Under the pieces are notes generated by a model, which was given only the letters and a program-made list of their open reading frames with translations, was not told where the DNA came from and did no database searches. Made by a program: the position numbers and the translations under genes. Positions 16,419 through 24,824 of a stretch of 62,580 nt of DNA are shown here, in pieces. The stretch's first letter is position 1, and each line of letters begins with the position of its first letter. Source of the stretch: a virus; IMG/VR virus record IMGVR_UViG_3300017963_002532, positions 64,001-126,580 of that record, one strand, 5' to 3'.

Positions 16419-17061
16419 TGAAAAACTTCTCCGCTTCATCTGCGAACTTAGTACATACACCCCAAAAGTTCTTTTCACGCGCAAGAGACCAGACCGCCTC
16501 TCTCACGTGCGTCTTATACTCGCCATGTAGCTCTGGAGAGACGGCGACAATCTTGAGAGCGCCCTCATCTACGCGAGCCCGAGTGAGGTTCATCGTTAGC
16601 TCTTGGTATAGAGACGCAGGACTCACGGTCACATGAGGATACCAGTCGAACCAGATATACTCGCCCATAGGATACTCGATCCCGTATTGGCTCGCACGAG
16701 TGGCAAGCGGTAACCCCGCCTGAGCATAGATGGGAATCTCCGGCTGTGCCATATCAAAGCAGAAGTACTGGTCTTGCAGAATCCCGTGATGCTGTAAGAG
16801 TTCGTTCAGCATGGGAGCCAAGCCATCTTGTTTGACGTTAAGTGCAAGAAGATTCCTCTGCCCGACGTTGTCTCGCAACCACCCGGATAGAAAGGTCCCC
16901 AATGGCTCACCGCGCATTCCGCCATGAAGGTCATGCCGCAAAATCAAAAACGAATCACTCGGATCGCCGTCTTCGTCATCGCACAGGCGTACGTCGATCT
17001 CATAGGAGCCCAGCATGTTTCGACTTAATTGCTCCTGTCCCCTATGGCGAATGATTTTCAC
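16366..17061 (-). CDS. GDPD-like TIM-barrel protein
   Basis: This 231-residue product starts at GTG 17061 with AGGAGG upstream and a GTGA overlap with the PLP-enzyme gene. YEIDVRLC near residue 20, LILRHDLHGG near 40, LALNVKQDGL near 75 and FDMAQPE near 103 follow the strand and active-site order of glycerophosphodiester phosphodiesterase or PLC-like barrels (EIDV, H-D, NxK, FD). Such proteins also recur in capsule and sugar clusters with unclear roles. Here it may act on a phosphodiester or phosphosugar; function is inferred from fold only. Confidence 0.6.
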   Translation of the reverse strand: MKIIRHRGQEQLSRNMLGSYEIDVRLCDDEDGDPSDSFLILRHDLHGGMRGEPLGTFLSGWLRDNVGQRNLLALNVKQDGLAPMLNELLQHHGILQDQYFCFDMAQPEIPIYAQAGLPLATRASQYGIEYPMGEYIWFDWYPHVTVSPASLYQELTMNLTRARVDEGALKIVAVSPELHGEYKTHVREAVWSLAREKNFWGVCTKFADEAEKFFNDSKGNTMRPGRSTGPR

Positions 17062-18161
17062 TGAATTGCCTCCTGCAATGCCGCGATGATCTGCGCCACG
17101 TCTTCGTCGCTCATCATCGGATGCGAGCCAACGTAGAAGCCGTGTTCGTTGATATACTTGGCGTTCGGGAACTTACCCTCTACGTCGTCACCAAAGTGCT
17201 TCTGCACCACCGGCTGCGACGTGATGGGCATCATCATGCGCGTCTCGATATCGCTAGCATTCAAACAGTCAACGATACGATCCCGGTCCATGCCCTGGTC
17301 GAGCAGAATCGGATACATCATATATGTGTTGTTCTCTACTGGCATCACGTGGACTCCCTGCTGGAAACCAAGTTCCTGAAGTCCGTGCGTCAGAAGCATC
17401 CCGATATACTGCCGTGCCTCAATGATGTTGTCCCGGTTGTAATGCTGGGCAAGACCAAGCGCCGCGTTCAGATCCGCATACTTCAACGAGTAACCCCACT
17501 CGTCAAACGTGAAGCGGTCCTTCAGGTTCGCCGTGGCAGTATAGTCGTCGTGTTTGACGCGACCGTGGTTGATCAACTTCCAGCACTTAAAGTAGAAATC
17601 ATCATCATTGCACATGATCGCCCCACCCATGCCGGTCGTGACCGTATGAGAGGAGTAGAAGGAAGTGCAAAGGATCTGACCGAAGCCTACGCCCGGGGCA
17701 TAGCACGCCTCGCACGCATCCTCGACAGAGATGTTCTTGAACGGATACGGGCGTGAGATAGCCGCGCCGAACAGGTGGACCGGCATGATGATGTCCACGT
17801 CTTCTGGCACCTGATCATAATCCATCTCGGCGTGAGGCTCTTTATGCACGTCCACGAGCACGGGCTCATTGCCGGACTGGATCACCGCCGCCAAGCTGGA
17901 GATGTAGGTGATTGCCGGGACAGCCACGCGCAGCGGACGACCCGACTGAAGACGCAGTGCCTCCAGGGCGATCATTAGGGCAGACTGCCCGCTATTCAAA
18001 CACAGCGCGTGCTTGTAGCCGTGGACTGCCGCCAACTCTCGTTCAAACGACTCGGTCAGCTTGCCTGGACCGATCGACCCGCGATCAATAGCGTGCGCAA
18101 CAAGTGCCGCCTCCATAGGAGACAGCATGACGCCGCCTACTCTAACTCTACTATCCTGCAT
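17058..18161 (-). CDS. DegT/DnrJ-fold PLP enzyme with His replacing the PLP lysine (E1/ColD-like 3-dehydratase)
   Basis: From ATG 18161 (GAGG 9 bases upstream) the protein is 367 residues. It has the sugar aminotransferase (DegT/DnrJ/EryC1/StrS) fold, including SGQSAL phosphate binding and SVEDACEA, whose Asp contacts the PLP ring nitrogen. At the position of the internal-aldimine lysine the sequence is SFYSSHTVTTGMGG, with His (about residue 172) instead of Lys. In known sugar 3-dehydratases (RfbH/E1 and ColD) this Lys-to-His change converts the enzyme from transamination to C3 deoxygenation. It therefore probably makes a 3-deoxy sugar nucleotide. An RfbE-like epimerase in the same operon fits. 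Confidence 0.78.
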   Translation of the reverse strand: MQDSRVRVGGVMLSPMEAALVAHAIDRGSIGPGKLTESFERELAAVHGYKHALCLNSGQSALMIALEALRLQSGRPLRVAVPAITYISSLAAVIQSGNEPVLVDVHKEPHAEMDYDQVPEDVDIIMPVHLFGAAISRPYPFKNISVEDACEACYAPGVGFGQILCTSFYSSHTVTTGMGGAIMCNDDDFYFKCWKLINHGRVKHDDYTATANLKDRFTFDEWGYSLKYADLNAALGLAQHYNRDNIIEARQYIGMLLTHGLQELGFQQGVHVMPVENNTYMMYPILLDQGMDRDRIVDCLNASDIETRMMMPITSQPVVQKHFGDDVEGKFPNAKYINEHGFYVGSHPMMSDEDVAQIIAALQEAIQ

Positions 18162-19065
18162 TTTTGCATTCCTCAATGAAGGCTACGACTTTGTCCGCAT
18201 AGCTCTTCCAATCACCCAACTCCATAATCGCCTTGCGACGATACTCCCGCGCCTCTGCCCGCGTCTGTAAGATGTGGAGAAGAGCCTCCACATCCCCCGG
18301 CGGATAGCAATGCTCAGGCTGGATCTCATAGTTGAAGAGACCCACGTCTGAGGCGATGATCGGAAGCCCAGCTAAGTGAGCCTCCATCCCACAATACGGT
18401 CCGGCTGTCCAAAGGATCGGCACCAGGAGATAGTCTACCTGATGATATAGCTTGGCGTAGTCTTGTGGGTATGTGCAGTGGCTATCGGGGATGTGTAATA
18501 CCTCGATATTGTTCTGTTCGTACTTGTCTACTACGGGCTCCCAACCATTACCCACGAAGATGAGTTCATATCTCTCCTTCAGCAGCTTGCAGAACTCCTT
18601 GTGGTCTGGCAGATTAAGCATGAAGTCATGCCCGTAACCAGGAAAACCACCCCGGTTGGCGATCAGCAGCTTGATCTTCCGCAGCGGGAAGTCTTCCGCG
18701 ATTGCTGGCGGGGTGACGGTTGTGAGAGGACCACCGTAGCCGATCTCGCGGCACATCTTAGTATACCGCTCATTCATGGACTTGATGCCGTCCAGACCCC
18801 ACACGCCCTGGTTGTTGAACATATCGCGCAGCCAGTCTGCGCTGTCCTCGTGGGCGTGGGTGATATAGCCTACGTGGGTGGCGTCGGGATAGGTGACCTT
18901 GCCGTTACGATAACAGTTCTGAATATCGCAGTAGAAGTAGGCGTCAAATCCGGGGAATGCATTGTGAGAGATTGCATGGTCCCAACCTTCAGGGAGATTG
19001 GCTGCGAGACGTTCGGCAATCTTAGTTAATATCCATCCACTACTCACTGTCACTATATTTAATTT
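18151..19065 (-). CDS. GT-B glycosyltransferase (GT4-like)
   Basis: The ATG at 19065 has GGAG six bases upstream and gives 304 residues. The C-terminal half holds LLVPILWTAGPYCGMEAHLAGLPIIASDVG, the donor-binding region of GT4-type enzymes with the EAHLAGLP segment. The N-terminal half has an HAHED turn and a GYGGP segment. It should transfer a sugar from an NDP donor in the cytoplasm; no membrane segment is seen. The first bases lie inside the 3' end of the HNH gene. Acceptor unknown. Confidence 0.72.
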   Translation of the reverse strand, partial: KLNIVTVSSGWILTKIAERLAANLPEGWDHAISHNAFPGFDAYFYCDIQNCYRNGKVTYPDATHVGYITHAHEDSADWLRDMFNNQGVWGLDGIKSMNERYTKMCREIGYGGPLTTVTPPAIAEDFPLRKIKLLIANRGGFPGYGHDFMLNLPDHKEFCKLLKERYELIFVGNGWEPVVDKYEQNNIEVLHIPDSHCTYPQDYAKLYHQVDYLLVPILWTAGPYCGMEAHLAGLPIIASDVGLFNYEIQPEHCYPPGDVEALLHILQTRAEAREYRRKAIMELGDWKSYADKVVAFIEECKNAG

Positions 19066-19573
19066 CATCCTCATCTCCAAAATTTGTCTTAGCATATTCA
19101 CCATAATGTTGACGAGCAGCAGTGTCGTATGCTTTCGCAGCTTCAATATCAGAATTAAAACTACCAAGAGAAATTTTCTTATTATTCACATAAATGACAG
19201 CTCGCCAGCGCCCGTTGTCTAATGTCACACCCTTCAGAGGGGACTTGCCAGAATTTGTTTTTTGTTTCGCTCTATTACGGGCATTCTCAGCACGAGATGC
19301 TGAACGAAGATTGATTCTACGATTATCCAAACCGTTATGGTTGATATGGTCTACTTCGGGCGCATCCGGCAATATTATTCTGTGCATACTACGTTGAGGC
19401 TTATACCCACCAACGGCATAATAAGCGTTACCGACGCTATGAGCAGTCCATGTATAATCCCGCACCAAATCAAGATCTTGTCTATCTACTATGGCACGCA
19501 TACCATTACTAAGACAGAACTCTGCACGATCTGGATAGAGCAGAATTAGATTTCTTCTTGGTTTACCAGCCAT
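19040..19573 (-). CDS. HNH homing endonuclease with AP2 domain
   Basis: This 177-residue protein has an HNH core, VDHINHNGLDNRRINLR (about residues 77-93), followed by a C-terminal AP2/ERF-type DNA-binding domain (about 110-165) with the GRWRAVIYV and LGSF-EAAKAYD landmarks. This is a common free-standing homing endonuclease layout in phages. Its stretch is visibly more AT-rich than its neighbours, which suggests a separate origin. It sits between two intact genes, overlapping both (28 bases with the methyltransferase-like gene, 26 with the glycosyltransferase), so there is no sign of an intron. Confidence 0.88.
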   Translation of the reverse strand: MAGKPRRNLILLYPDRAEFCLSNGMRAIVDRQDLDLVRDYTWTAHSVGNAYYAVGGYKPQRSMHRIILPDAPEVDHINHNGLDNRRINLRSASRAENARNRAKQKTNSGKSPLKGVTLDNGRWRAVIYVNNKKISLGSFNSDIEAAKAYDTAARQHYGEYAKTNFGDEDEIKYSDSE

Positions 19574-20151
19574 TTATACATCCAAACCAGGGCGTTGGGA
19601 CTATTCTCAACATCGCAGGTAGAAATCTCTAGCCCAAGGTTCAAAGATGCGAAGACCTCTGGCGTAGGAACCACGATGCGGTGACGCTGCCACGGGTTAT
19701 GGTTACCAGCATCCTCGCCGTAGTAATTACCCCACGGTGTCCACGCTAAGAATAGCATATCGAGCCGGTCCAGGAGTTTCGGCATCAGGGTCTCGTGCTC
19801 TTCAATCCCAACATGCTCGGGTCCATGGCTCCAAATACACGTGTCGAATCCGCGCTCCCATAGCGCGTCATTGTCTACCGCCTCCTGGATGGACGATCCA
19901 ACAACCTCGATGCGCGGGTCGTTACGATACCACGCTCGTGCAATATGCGCATTGGACCTGTGTGCTTCGATAATCATAATGCGCTCGAAGCCGAGGTCGT
20001 CCTGGAACAAGTCTACCCACTGACGAGACGGGGTGTCATCATCCCACCCGATCGTTACAAGACTCTTCCCCATCTTCCCGGCATGGGTCCGCAGGAAGTT
20101 CATCAGAGGAGCATGGAATTGCTCTTGAAGTAAGTGATGAATGTGTTTCAT
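19546..20151 (-). CDS. Methyltransferase-like protein
   Basis: From the ATG at 20151 (ATGA overlap with the upstream glycosyltransferase) the protein is 201 residues. FERIMIIEAHRSNAHIARAW near residue 60 looks like strand beta1-beta2 of a class I SAM fold, IEVVGSSIQEAV gives the following acidic loop, and CIWSHGPEHV near residue 110 recalls the post-motif W-S-H-G-x-E-H turn of SAM-dependent methyltransferases. The glycine-rich motif I is atypical, so activity is uncertain. A modifying role on the glycan is plausible by context. Confidence 0.55.
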   Translation of the reverse strand: MKHIHHLLQEQFHAPLMNFLRTHAGKMGKSLVTIGWDDDTPSRQWVDLFQDDLGFERIMIIEAHRSNAHIARAWYRNDPRIEVVGSSIQEAVDNDALWERGFDTCIWSHGPEHVGIEEHETLMPKLLDRLDMLFLAWTPWGNYYGEDAGNHNPWQRHRIVVPTPEVFASLNLGLEISTCDVENSPNALVWMYKWLVNQEEI

Positions 20152-20972
20152 GATCCGTCCGCACACCTATAGTCATCGATCTGCCATTGCTGATCTAGTC
20201 CCAGCGCCGGATACTTACGGCGCAGATAGTCGAAGTTGATTTCCTGTGGTCTCGAACCCAACTCGGGGCAATAGTGCGACGGCATCCTGTCGTCTGCGAT
20301 TGGCATAAGGCTCATTTCCGCTGTGGAGATGAGACGCTCTAATGCCCAGCCGCGTTGACCACAGTGCCAATATTGTACATACTTCTGCTCGATTGCCTCG
20401 GGTGACGCAAAGCCGAGATGAATGATCTCGACATCCGACTGGTCCAGCATGTTCGACACGTCCGGCGTCTGCTTCTGGTGTAGCCCCGGACGCAGGTTAT
20501 ACTTCAGACCGGGCTCGATCTTGTAGATACACATCTGTCCGAACTCGTTAAACTGCTGGTCTGTTCTATACCAGCGCGGGTGTAAGTAGCTGTTCAGCCA
20601 ATGGGTTCCCCAACCCGTGACGCCCTCAGCCTCGCCGCGCTCGATCAACTCCATGATCTTACCCTCGTCGGTTCCTGCGCGGTCAAAGATCGTGTCGCCA
20701 TCCTGCCAGACAATCCAGTCGCCCTTGAGAACGTCGCGGGCATAGTCGAGAAGCTGCTGCTTGATAAACAACTCCCGGCAGAACTCGCCGCCGTGCCCTT
20801 GGATTACGTGACTGGTGTATTCCTTATAGACCTCTTGGGACCCGTCGTCGCTGCCATCATCATAGATGACGAAGTTATCGTCGCCCAGGATGAGGCGCAT
20901 ATTCTCCAGCACGCGACGCAGGTTGCCGTTCTGGAGTTCGTTCTTCAGTTGAAGATAGCCTACTGCTCTCAT
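20148..20972 (-). CDS. GT2-like glycosyltransferase, paralogue 1 of 3
   Basis: This 274-residue GT-A-fold protein has FVIYDDGSDDGS near residue 34, the nucleotide-binding turn of GT2 enzymes, and WQDGDTIFDR near residue 88, which supplies the DxD metal site. It is clearly paralogous to the genes at 21568-22332 and 24063-24824, sharing the DDGSxDGSQE, HVIQGxG and LxPxLxYxLxPGLH segments. No membrane helix is present. ATGA junctions on both sides show coupled translation. Donor and acceptor are unknown. Confidence 0.78.
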   Translation of the reverse strand: MRAVGYLQLKNELQNGNLRRVLENMRLILGDDNFVIYDDGSDDGSQEVYKEYTSHVIQGHGGEFCRELFIKQQLLDYARDVLKGDWIVWQDGDTIFDRAGTDEGKIMELIERGEAEGVTGWGTHWLNSYLHPRWYRTDQQFNEFGQMCIYKIEPGLKYNLRPGLHQKQTPDVSNMLDQSDVEIIHLGFASPEAIEQKYVQYWHCGQRGWALERLISTAEMSLMPIADDRMPSHYCPELGSRPQEINFDYLRRKYPALGLDQQWQIDDYRCADGS

Positions 20973-21571
20973 TGGTATTTCTGCCTAAAAATCTTGGTAT
21001 AAATCCACACGGCTTTGTGGTGACCAAACATCCAGAAGAGTTTACATAGGACACCCCGCCAGAAGAGAATCCGCCCCTCCTCTTTATACGAGAGACCAAG
21101 CTGGTTTGCGAGCACGTGGCATGACCTCGCGTAATGCTCTTCAAGCCCCGTCCCACGTGGTTGCTCAACATCTTCCATGAAGTCATAGAACAACTCAGCC
21201 TGTCTAGCGCATAGAGCATAACGGCTATATCCGAACTGACGTTCTTCCAAGTTGCCCGGTTTGAAATACCAGTCGGCAAACATGCCATTGTCAGGCGTTA
21301 GAAACTTGACATCAGTCAACTCCGGATGCTCGTCTAGATATTCTTTGATTTCATCAAGAATCTTCTGTGCCCTAATAACGTTATATTCAATCCATGTAAT
21401 CTCAGCATATGGCTCGAAGAAGAACCACCGGCAAGCATCCGGCACATCGTTGTGTTCGAGGATCTGCATGATCTGGTCTACATGGGGTACGTACTCTCGG
21501 CACTTCTCGAAATTACTCTTATAGTCAATCTCGATGCCGCCAAAGGTCACGCGGTAATTCGGAAGGTTCAT
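20969..21571 (-). CDS. Unknown protein between glycosyltransferases
   Basis: This 200-residue protein is rich in aromatic residues and helices, with a WFFFEPYAEITW segment near residue 48 and an LFWRGVLCKLFWMFGHHKAVW segment near the end that is hydrophobic but contains charged residues, so a membrane span is doubtful. It is coupled by ATGA overlaps to a GT2 gene on each side and may be a partner or an unrecognised transferase. I cannot assign a family. Confidence 0.5.
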   Translation of the reverse strand: MNLPNYRVTFGGIEIDYKSNFEKCREYVPHVDQIMQILEHNDVPDACRWFFFEPYAEITWIEYNVIRAQKILDEIKEYLDEHPELTDVKFLTPDNGMFADWYFKPGNLEERQFGYSRYALCARQAELFYDFMEDVEQPRGTGLEEHYARSCHVLANQLGLSYKEEGRILFWRGVLCKLFWMFGHHKAVWIYTKIFRQKYQ

Positions 21572-22332
21572 GATTCATTCCTCAAATATGACCAATCCGG
21601 GATGACCGGCGGATCACCCTCCGGCTTCGGCTGGTAATGAGAAGGAAAGAGATAGTCCGGCATATAGGACAGCGACGGCTGGGTGGAAAGCATACGCTCC
21701 AACGCCCAGCCCGTCTGCCCCAGCGCCCGATACTGGCGGTACTTCCGCTCGATCTCCTCCTGGGATGAGAAGCCCAGGTGAATGATTTCGACCACGCGCT
21801 GGTCTTCCACCTGAGCCACCCCATTCGGAAACCGCTGACGATGAAGTCCCGGCGTCAAATCATACGCCAATTCTGGCGTCAAACGAAATAAACCGACGGT
21901 AAGCAAGTCGTCGAATCGATCGTCTACACGATACCAGCGCGGGCTGAGATACGTGTTAATCCAATGAATCGCATAGCCATCGCACCCATCTAATTTGTCT
22001 GCCTTCTCCATTAGGTCCCGGATTGCGCCCTCGTCTGTGGCGGCTCTATTGAACACGGCATCGCCGTCGATCCAAACCGCCCAATCTCCATTGAGTACGT
22101 CACGGCAGTAATCGAGTAACTGCTGGCTAATCTCCGCCTCGCGCTGGAACATACCGCCGGGACCCTGAATCACGTGGGGCGTGTACTTACGATAGATCTC
22201 TTGAGACCCGTCGTCGGAACCGTCGTCGTAGATAACAAAGTCGTCGCACACCAAGCTGAGGTTTTCAAGACAACGACGTAGGTGTCCTGAGCGACGCTCG
22301 TTCTTTAGCTGAACGTAGCCAACTAGTTTCAT
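21568..22332 (-). CDS. GT2-like glycosyltransferase, paralogue 2 of 3
   Basis: This 254-residue protein has DFVIYDDGSDDGS near residue 31 and WAVWIDGDAVFNR near residue 83, the nucleotide-binding and DxD sites of GT2-type transferases. It matches the genes at 20148 and 24063 over its whole length, so the three arose by duplication with an unrelated gene or two now between copies. The family transfers a sugar from an NDP-sugar in the cytoplasm. Differences between copies lie mainly in the C-terminal acceptor half, fitting different acceptors. Confidence 0.8.
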   Translation of the reverse strand: MKLVGYVQLKNERRSGHLRRCLENLSLVCDDFVIYDDGSDDGSQEIYRKYTPHVIQGPGGMFQREAEISQQLLDYCRDVLNGDWAVWIDGDAVFNRAATDEGAIRDLMEKADKLDGCDGYAIHWINTYLSPRWYRVDDRFDDLLTVGLFRLTPELAYDLTPGLHRQRFPNGVAQVEDQRVVEIIHLGFSSQEEIERKYRQYRALGQTGWALERMLSTQPSLSYMPDYLFPSHYQPKPEGDPPVIPDWSYLRNES

Positions 22333-22336
22333 GTTC

Positions 22337-23212
22337 TTATCCTAAGATACACTTGAGCGAAAGGTCCTTATTCCTTTGGGCTCTTCGCTGAAATTCATCA
22401 GGCTCGATATCCCGCAGCCCGTTGAGCACGTTGATATTCCTCTTGTGAAATGGACCGCCACGAAAGCGACCACTACTCTTGTGCCATAGATGATACGCTT
22501 GCATATCATCTACAACCTGAAGCTCTCCGCCAGCCTGCGCTAAGCGCAGCATCATGAAGTCATCTTCTGCCGCCCAACCGCTCATGAAGTCGATATCGAT
22601 CAACCCACTCTCTAGGAATAGGTCTTTCGCACAACCCCACACGTAGGGATAGAAGGGACTCCCCAGGTCTGACGCCACGAGGGCGGTGCCCACTTCCGCG
22701 TCTTGCGCGAGATGATACGACACGCCGGGCTGGTTCACGTGATATGCACGATGATCTAATAAGGGCGCATTATACTGAACGTCAACTACCATCTCCGGCG
22801 ACAACTTCGCCTGTCCACTGAACGTGTTAGCAAACGGCACCCGCTTGCCAAGGTCTTCGTTGCGCAGCATGAACGCAATGTTGTCTTTCAGGAAGAGTGT
22901 TTCTGGTTGGAACTTCAGTACGCGATTACCACCCGCCAACAGAAATGCCAGATTGGTTGTGATCGTCGCGCTGCCCGACACGATGTCCACCCCGGCTCTC
23001 TTCACGTCGATCTGGACGAGCCGGATAGTATTAAAGTAGTCGCGGACTTGCAGTAAAAGATCCTCTAGCCCGTCGGTGCTCTCTTCATCGATTACGAGTA
23101 GTTCAACCTCACTAGCCTTGAGCGCCTCGCTAGAATGATGAAGAACACTACTCAGCGTCAAGCCTAGCTGTTCTGCCCGATTCTTGATACCAACCGCAAT
23201 GGTCAACATCAC
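22337..23212 (-). CDS. GT2-type glycosyltransferase with galactosyltransferase-like C-terminus
   Basis: The product is 291 residues from GTG 23212 (GTGA overlap) or one less from the next ATG. LLVIDEESTDG near residue 40 is the GT2 nucleotide-binding turn. MSGWAAEDDFMMLRLAQAGG near residue 215 is the conserved GW-x-x-ED-x-D/E region found in galactosyltransferase-like C-terminal halves, where the acidic pair includes the likely catalytic base. It is unlike the three-copy GT2 family next to it. Donor and acceptor are unknown. Confidence 0.75.
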   Translation of the reverse strand: MMLTIAVGIKNRAEQLGLTLSSVLHHSSEALKASEVELLVIDEESTDGLEDLLLQVRDYFNTIRLVQIDVKRAGVDIVSGSATITTNLAFLLAGGNRVLKFQPETLFLKDNIAFMLRNEDLGKRVPFANTFSGQAKLSPEMVVDVQYNAPLLDHRAYHVNQPGVSYHLAQDAEVGTALVASDLGSPFYPYVWGCAKDLFLESGLIDIDFMSGWAAEDDFMMLRLAQAGGELQVVDDMQAYHLWHKSSGRFRGGPFHKRNINVLNGLRDIEPDEFQRRAQRNKDLSLKCILG

Positions 23213-24063
23213 ACCAACCCTATCTCACGGATCACCCAAAAGACGAAGCCATCAAACTCATGCGCGTTATCCGGCGTCAACTTACTATTGTATTCCTGGA
23301 AGAGTGGATGCCCACCGAATAGATGTACGCAGTATTGAGGGATCTCTCGATCCTCCCCCTCAAAGATTGAGGGGATCACGTCACAATTATACGGATACAG
23401 CGTCTCGCTGGGCACGATGCAAGAGTTGGGGAACCTGTCAACCAACACTTGGTCATATCGCGCAGAGAGTAGCCGAAACGAATTGTGCGGATCGCACCCT
23501 GGGTCCAACAACAAGTATAGCGCGTCTGTCCCACAAGACTGGTAGTGCTCCGGCTTAAAGCCGCCATGACTACTGGCAAGCAACTCCTTGAAGAACTCGC
23601 TGCCGGGGCTCGCTGCAAGGAATCCAATCTGGAAACCCTGTGCCACGCTGTATGTAATGACCGCGTCCTTGTCTTTCACAACGTCATATAGGTCATCGAT
23701 CGGACCCGTGAACAGCGTGTCTGTATCTACATAGATGCCGCCGTTCTTGTGTAGCTCTTGGAAGCGGAAGATGTCGCTGGAATGGACGGGAGCCTTGTCA
23801 TCGAGGAGGCGGCTCAATTCACCCTCCACAGGGATCACGTTGATACGCAGATCCTTCAGGAATGGAAGGTAGTCCTTCCCCTCGTAAACATGAAAGTCCT
23901 GCTTGCCGTCGCCGAGCCAAGTCTTCTCGGCATCTTTCGGACGCTGGAGGAATAGATCGATCTGCCAGTCTGGATGGAAGTGACGTATTGACTTCAGACA
24001 CAGGAACCGTAGATACGATAGCTTGTCCGCCGACCAAAAAAGAAAAAACCTGCGCGGGATCAT
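23209..24063 (-). CDS. GT32-like glycosyltransferase (DXD sugar-binding region)
   Basis: This 284-residue protein begins IPRRFFLFWSADKL, like the IPKxIHxxW start of GT32 and Och1-type enzymes. SSDIFRFQELHKNGGIYVDTD near residue 95 is the hallmark of the Gly_transf_sug family, with YVDTD as the metal-binding DxD. A QGFQIGFLAASPGSEF stretch and a late HLFGGHP motif also fit. Retaining sugar transfer in the cytoplasm is expected. Its GTG/ATG and TAATG junctions couple it to GT2 genes on both sides. Confidence 0.83.
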   Translation of the reverse strand: MIPRRFFLFWSADKLSYLRFLCLKSIRHFHPDWQIDLFLQRPKDAEKTWLGDGKQDFHVYEGKDYLPFLKDLRINVIPVEGELSRLLDDKAPVHSSDIFRFQELHKNGGIYVDTDTLFTGPIDDLYDVVKDKDAVITYSVAQGFQIGFLAASPGSEFFKELLASSHGGFKPEHYQSCGTDALYLLLDPGCDPHNSFRLLSARYDQVLVDRFPNSCIVPSETLYPYNCDVIPSIFEGEDREIPQYCVHLFGGHPLFQEYNSKLTPDNAHEFDGFVFWVIREIGLV

Positions 24064-24824
24064 TACTCTTCCCTTAAATAATCGAAGTTGTGACTCGGCT
24101 TCTCGTCACAGGGGTCGGGTTGCCAGTGCGCCGGGAAAGTATCCTCCGGCAACTTCTGTAGTTCCATTCCCTCTGTGTCGATTAGTCGGTCGAGAGCCCA
24201 GCCGCTCTGGTGTGGTTTATACTGTCTATACTTGCCTTCAATCCACTCGGGAGATGCGAATCCCATGTGGATAATCTGAGTCTCGTTCTGGTCCCTCCAG
24301 TCACCTATGTTCGCCGGGTGCCTCGCCCGGTGCAGCCCTGGCGTCAGGTCAAACTGTAGCTCCGGTGTCAACCGGAACAGCGCCATGATCCATAGGTCGT
24401 TGAAGCTGTTGTCCATACGCTGCCACCACGGGCTCAGATACGTGTTGACGTAGTGAAACCTCCATGCGTGCATGGGGTATTGAGGACCGTCCGCGATCTC
24501 TATGAGTTTACGAATAGCACCCTCGTCTGTAGCAGCGCGATCAAAGATAGCATCGCAGTCCTGCCAGATGCACCAGTCGCCCTGGAGGACGTCGCGGCAA
24601 TAGTCCAAACATGCCTGACTAATCTTGGCTTCTTGCTTCCACTCGTTCCCCGGACCCTGGATTACGTGAGGCGTGTACTCGCGGTAGACCTCTTGGGACC
24701 CGTCGGTGCTGCCGTCGTCATAGATGACGAACTCGTCCACGACACGGCTGAAGTTCTCAAGAAAGCGACGCAAGTGTCCCCTGCTGAGTTCGTTCTTAGC
24801 CTGCGCGTATCCAACCAGCTTCAT
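24063..24824 (-). CDS. GT2-like glycosyltransferase, paralogue 3 of 3
   Basis: This 253-residue protein has EFVIYDDGSTDGS near residue 31 and WCIWQDCDAIFDR near residue 83, so the nucleotide turn and metal site of the family are kept. It is closest in layout to the copy at 21568-22332. The C-terminal third differs, which could reflect acceptor change after duplication. It begins at a TAATG junction with the next upstream GT2 gene. Confidence 0.8.
   Translation of the reverse strand: MKLVGYAQAKNELSRGHLRRFLENFSRVVDEFVIYDDGSTDGSQEVYREYTPHVIQGPGNEWKQEAKISQACLDYCRDVLQGDWCIWQDCDAIFDRAATDEGAIRKLIEIADGPQYPMHAWRFHYVNTYLSPWWQRMDNSFNDLWIMALFRLTPELQFDLTPGLHRARHPANIGDWRDQNETQIIHMGFASPEWIEGKYRQYKPHQSGWALDRLIDTEGMELQKLPEDTFPAHWQPDPCDEKPSHNFDYLREE

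Noticed and set aside
18151-19167. Start at 19167 for the glycosyltransferase
   Set aside because: The extra 34 residues come from the AT-rich HNH gene; ATG 19065 has GGAG at the right distance and begins the Rossmann fold.
19040-19573. Group I intron with intron-encoded HNH endonuclease
   Set aside because: Both neighbouring genes are intact and start or end at the HNH borders; no split exon was seen.
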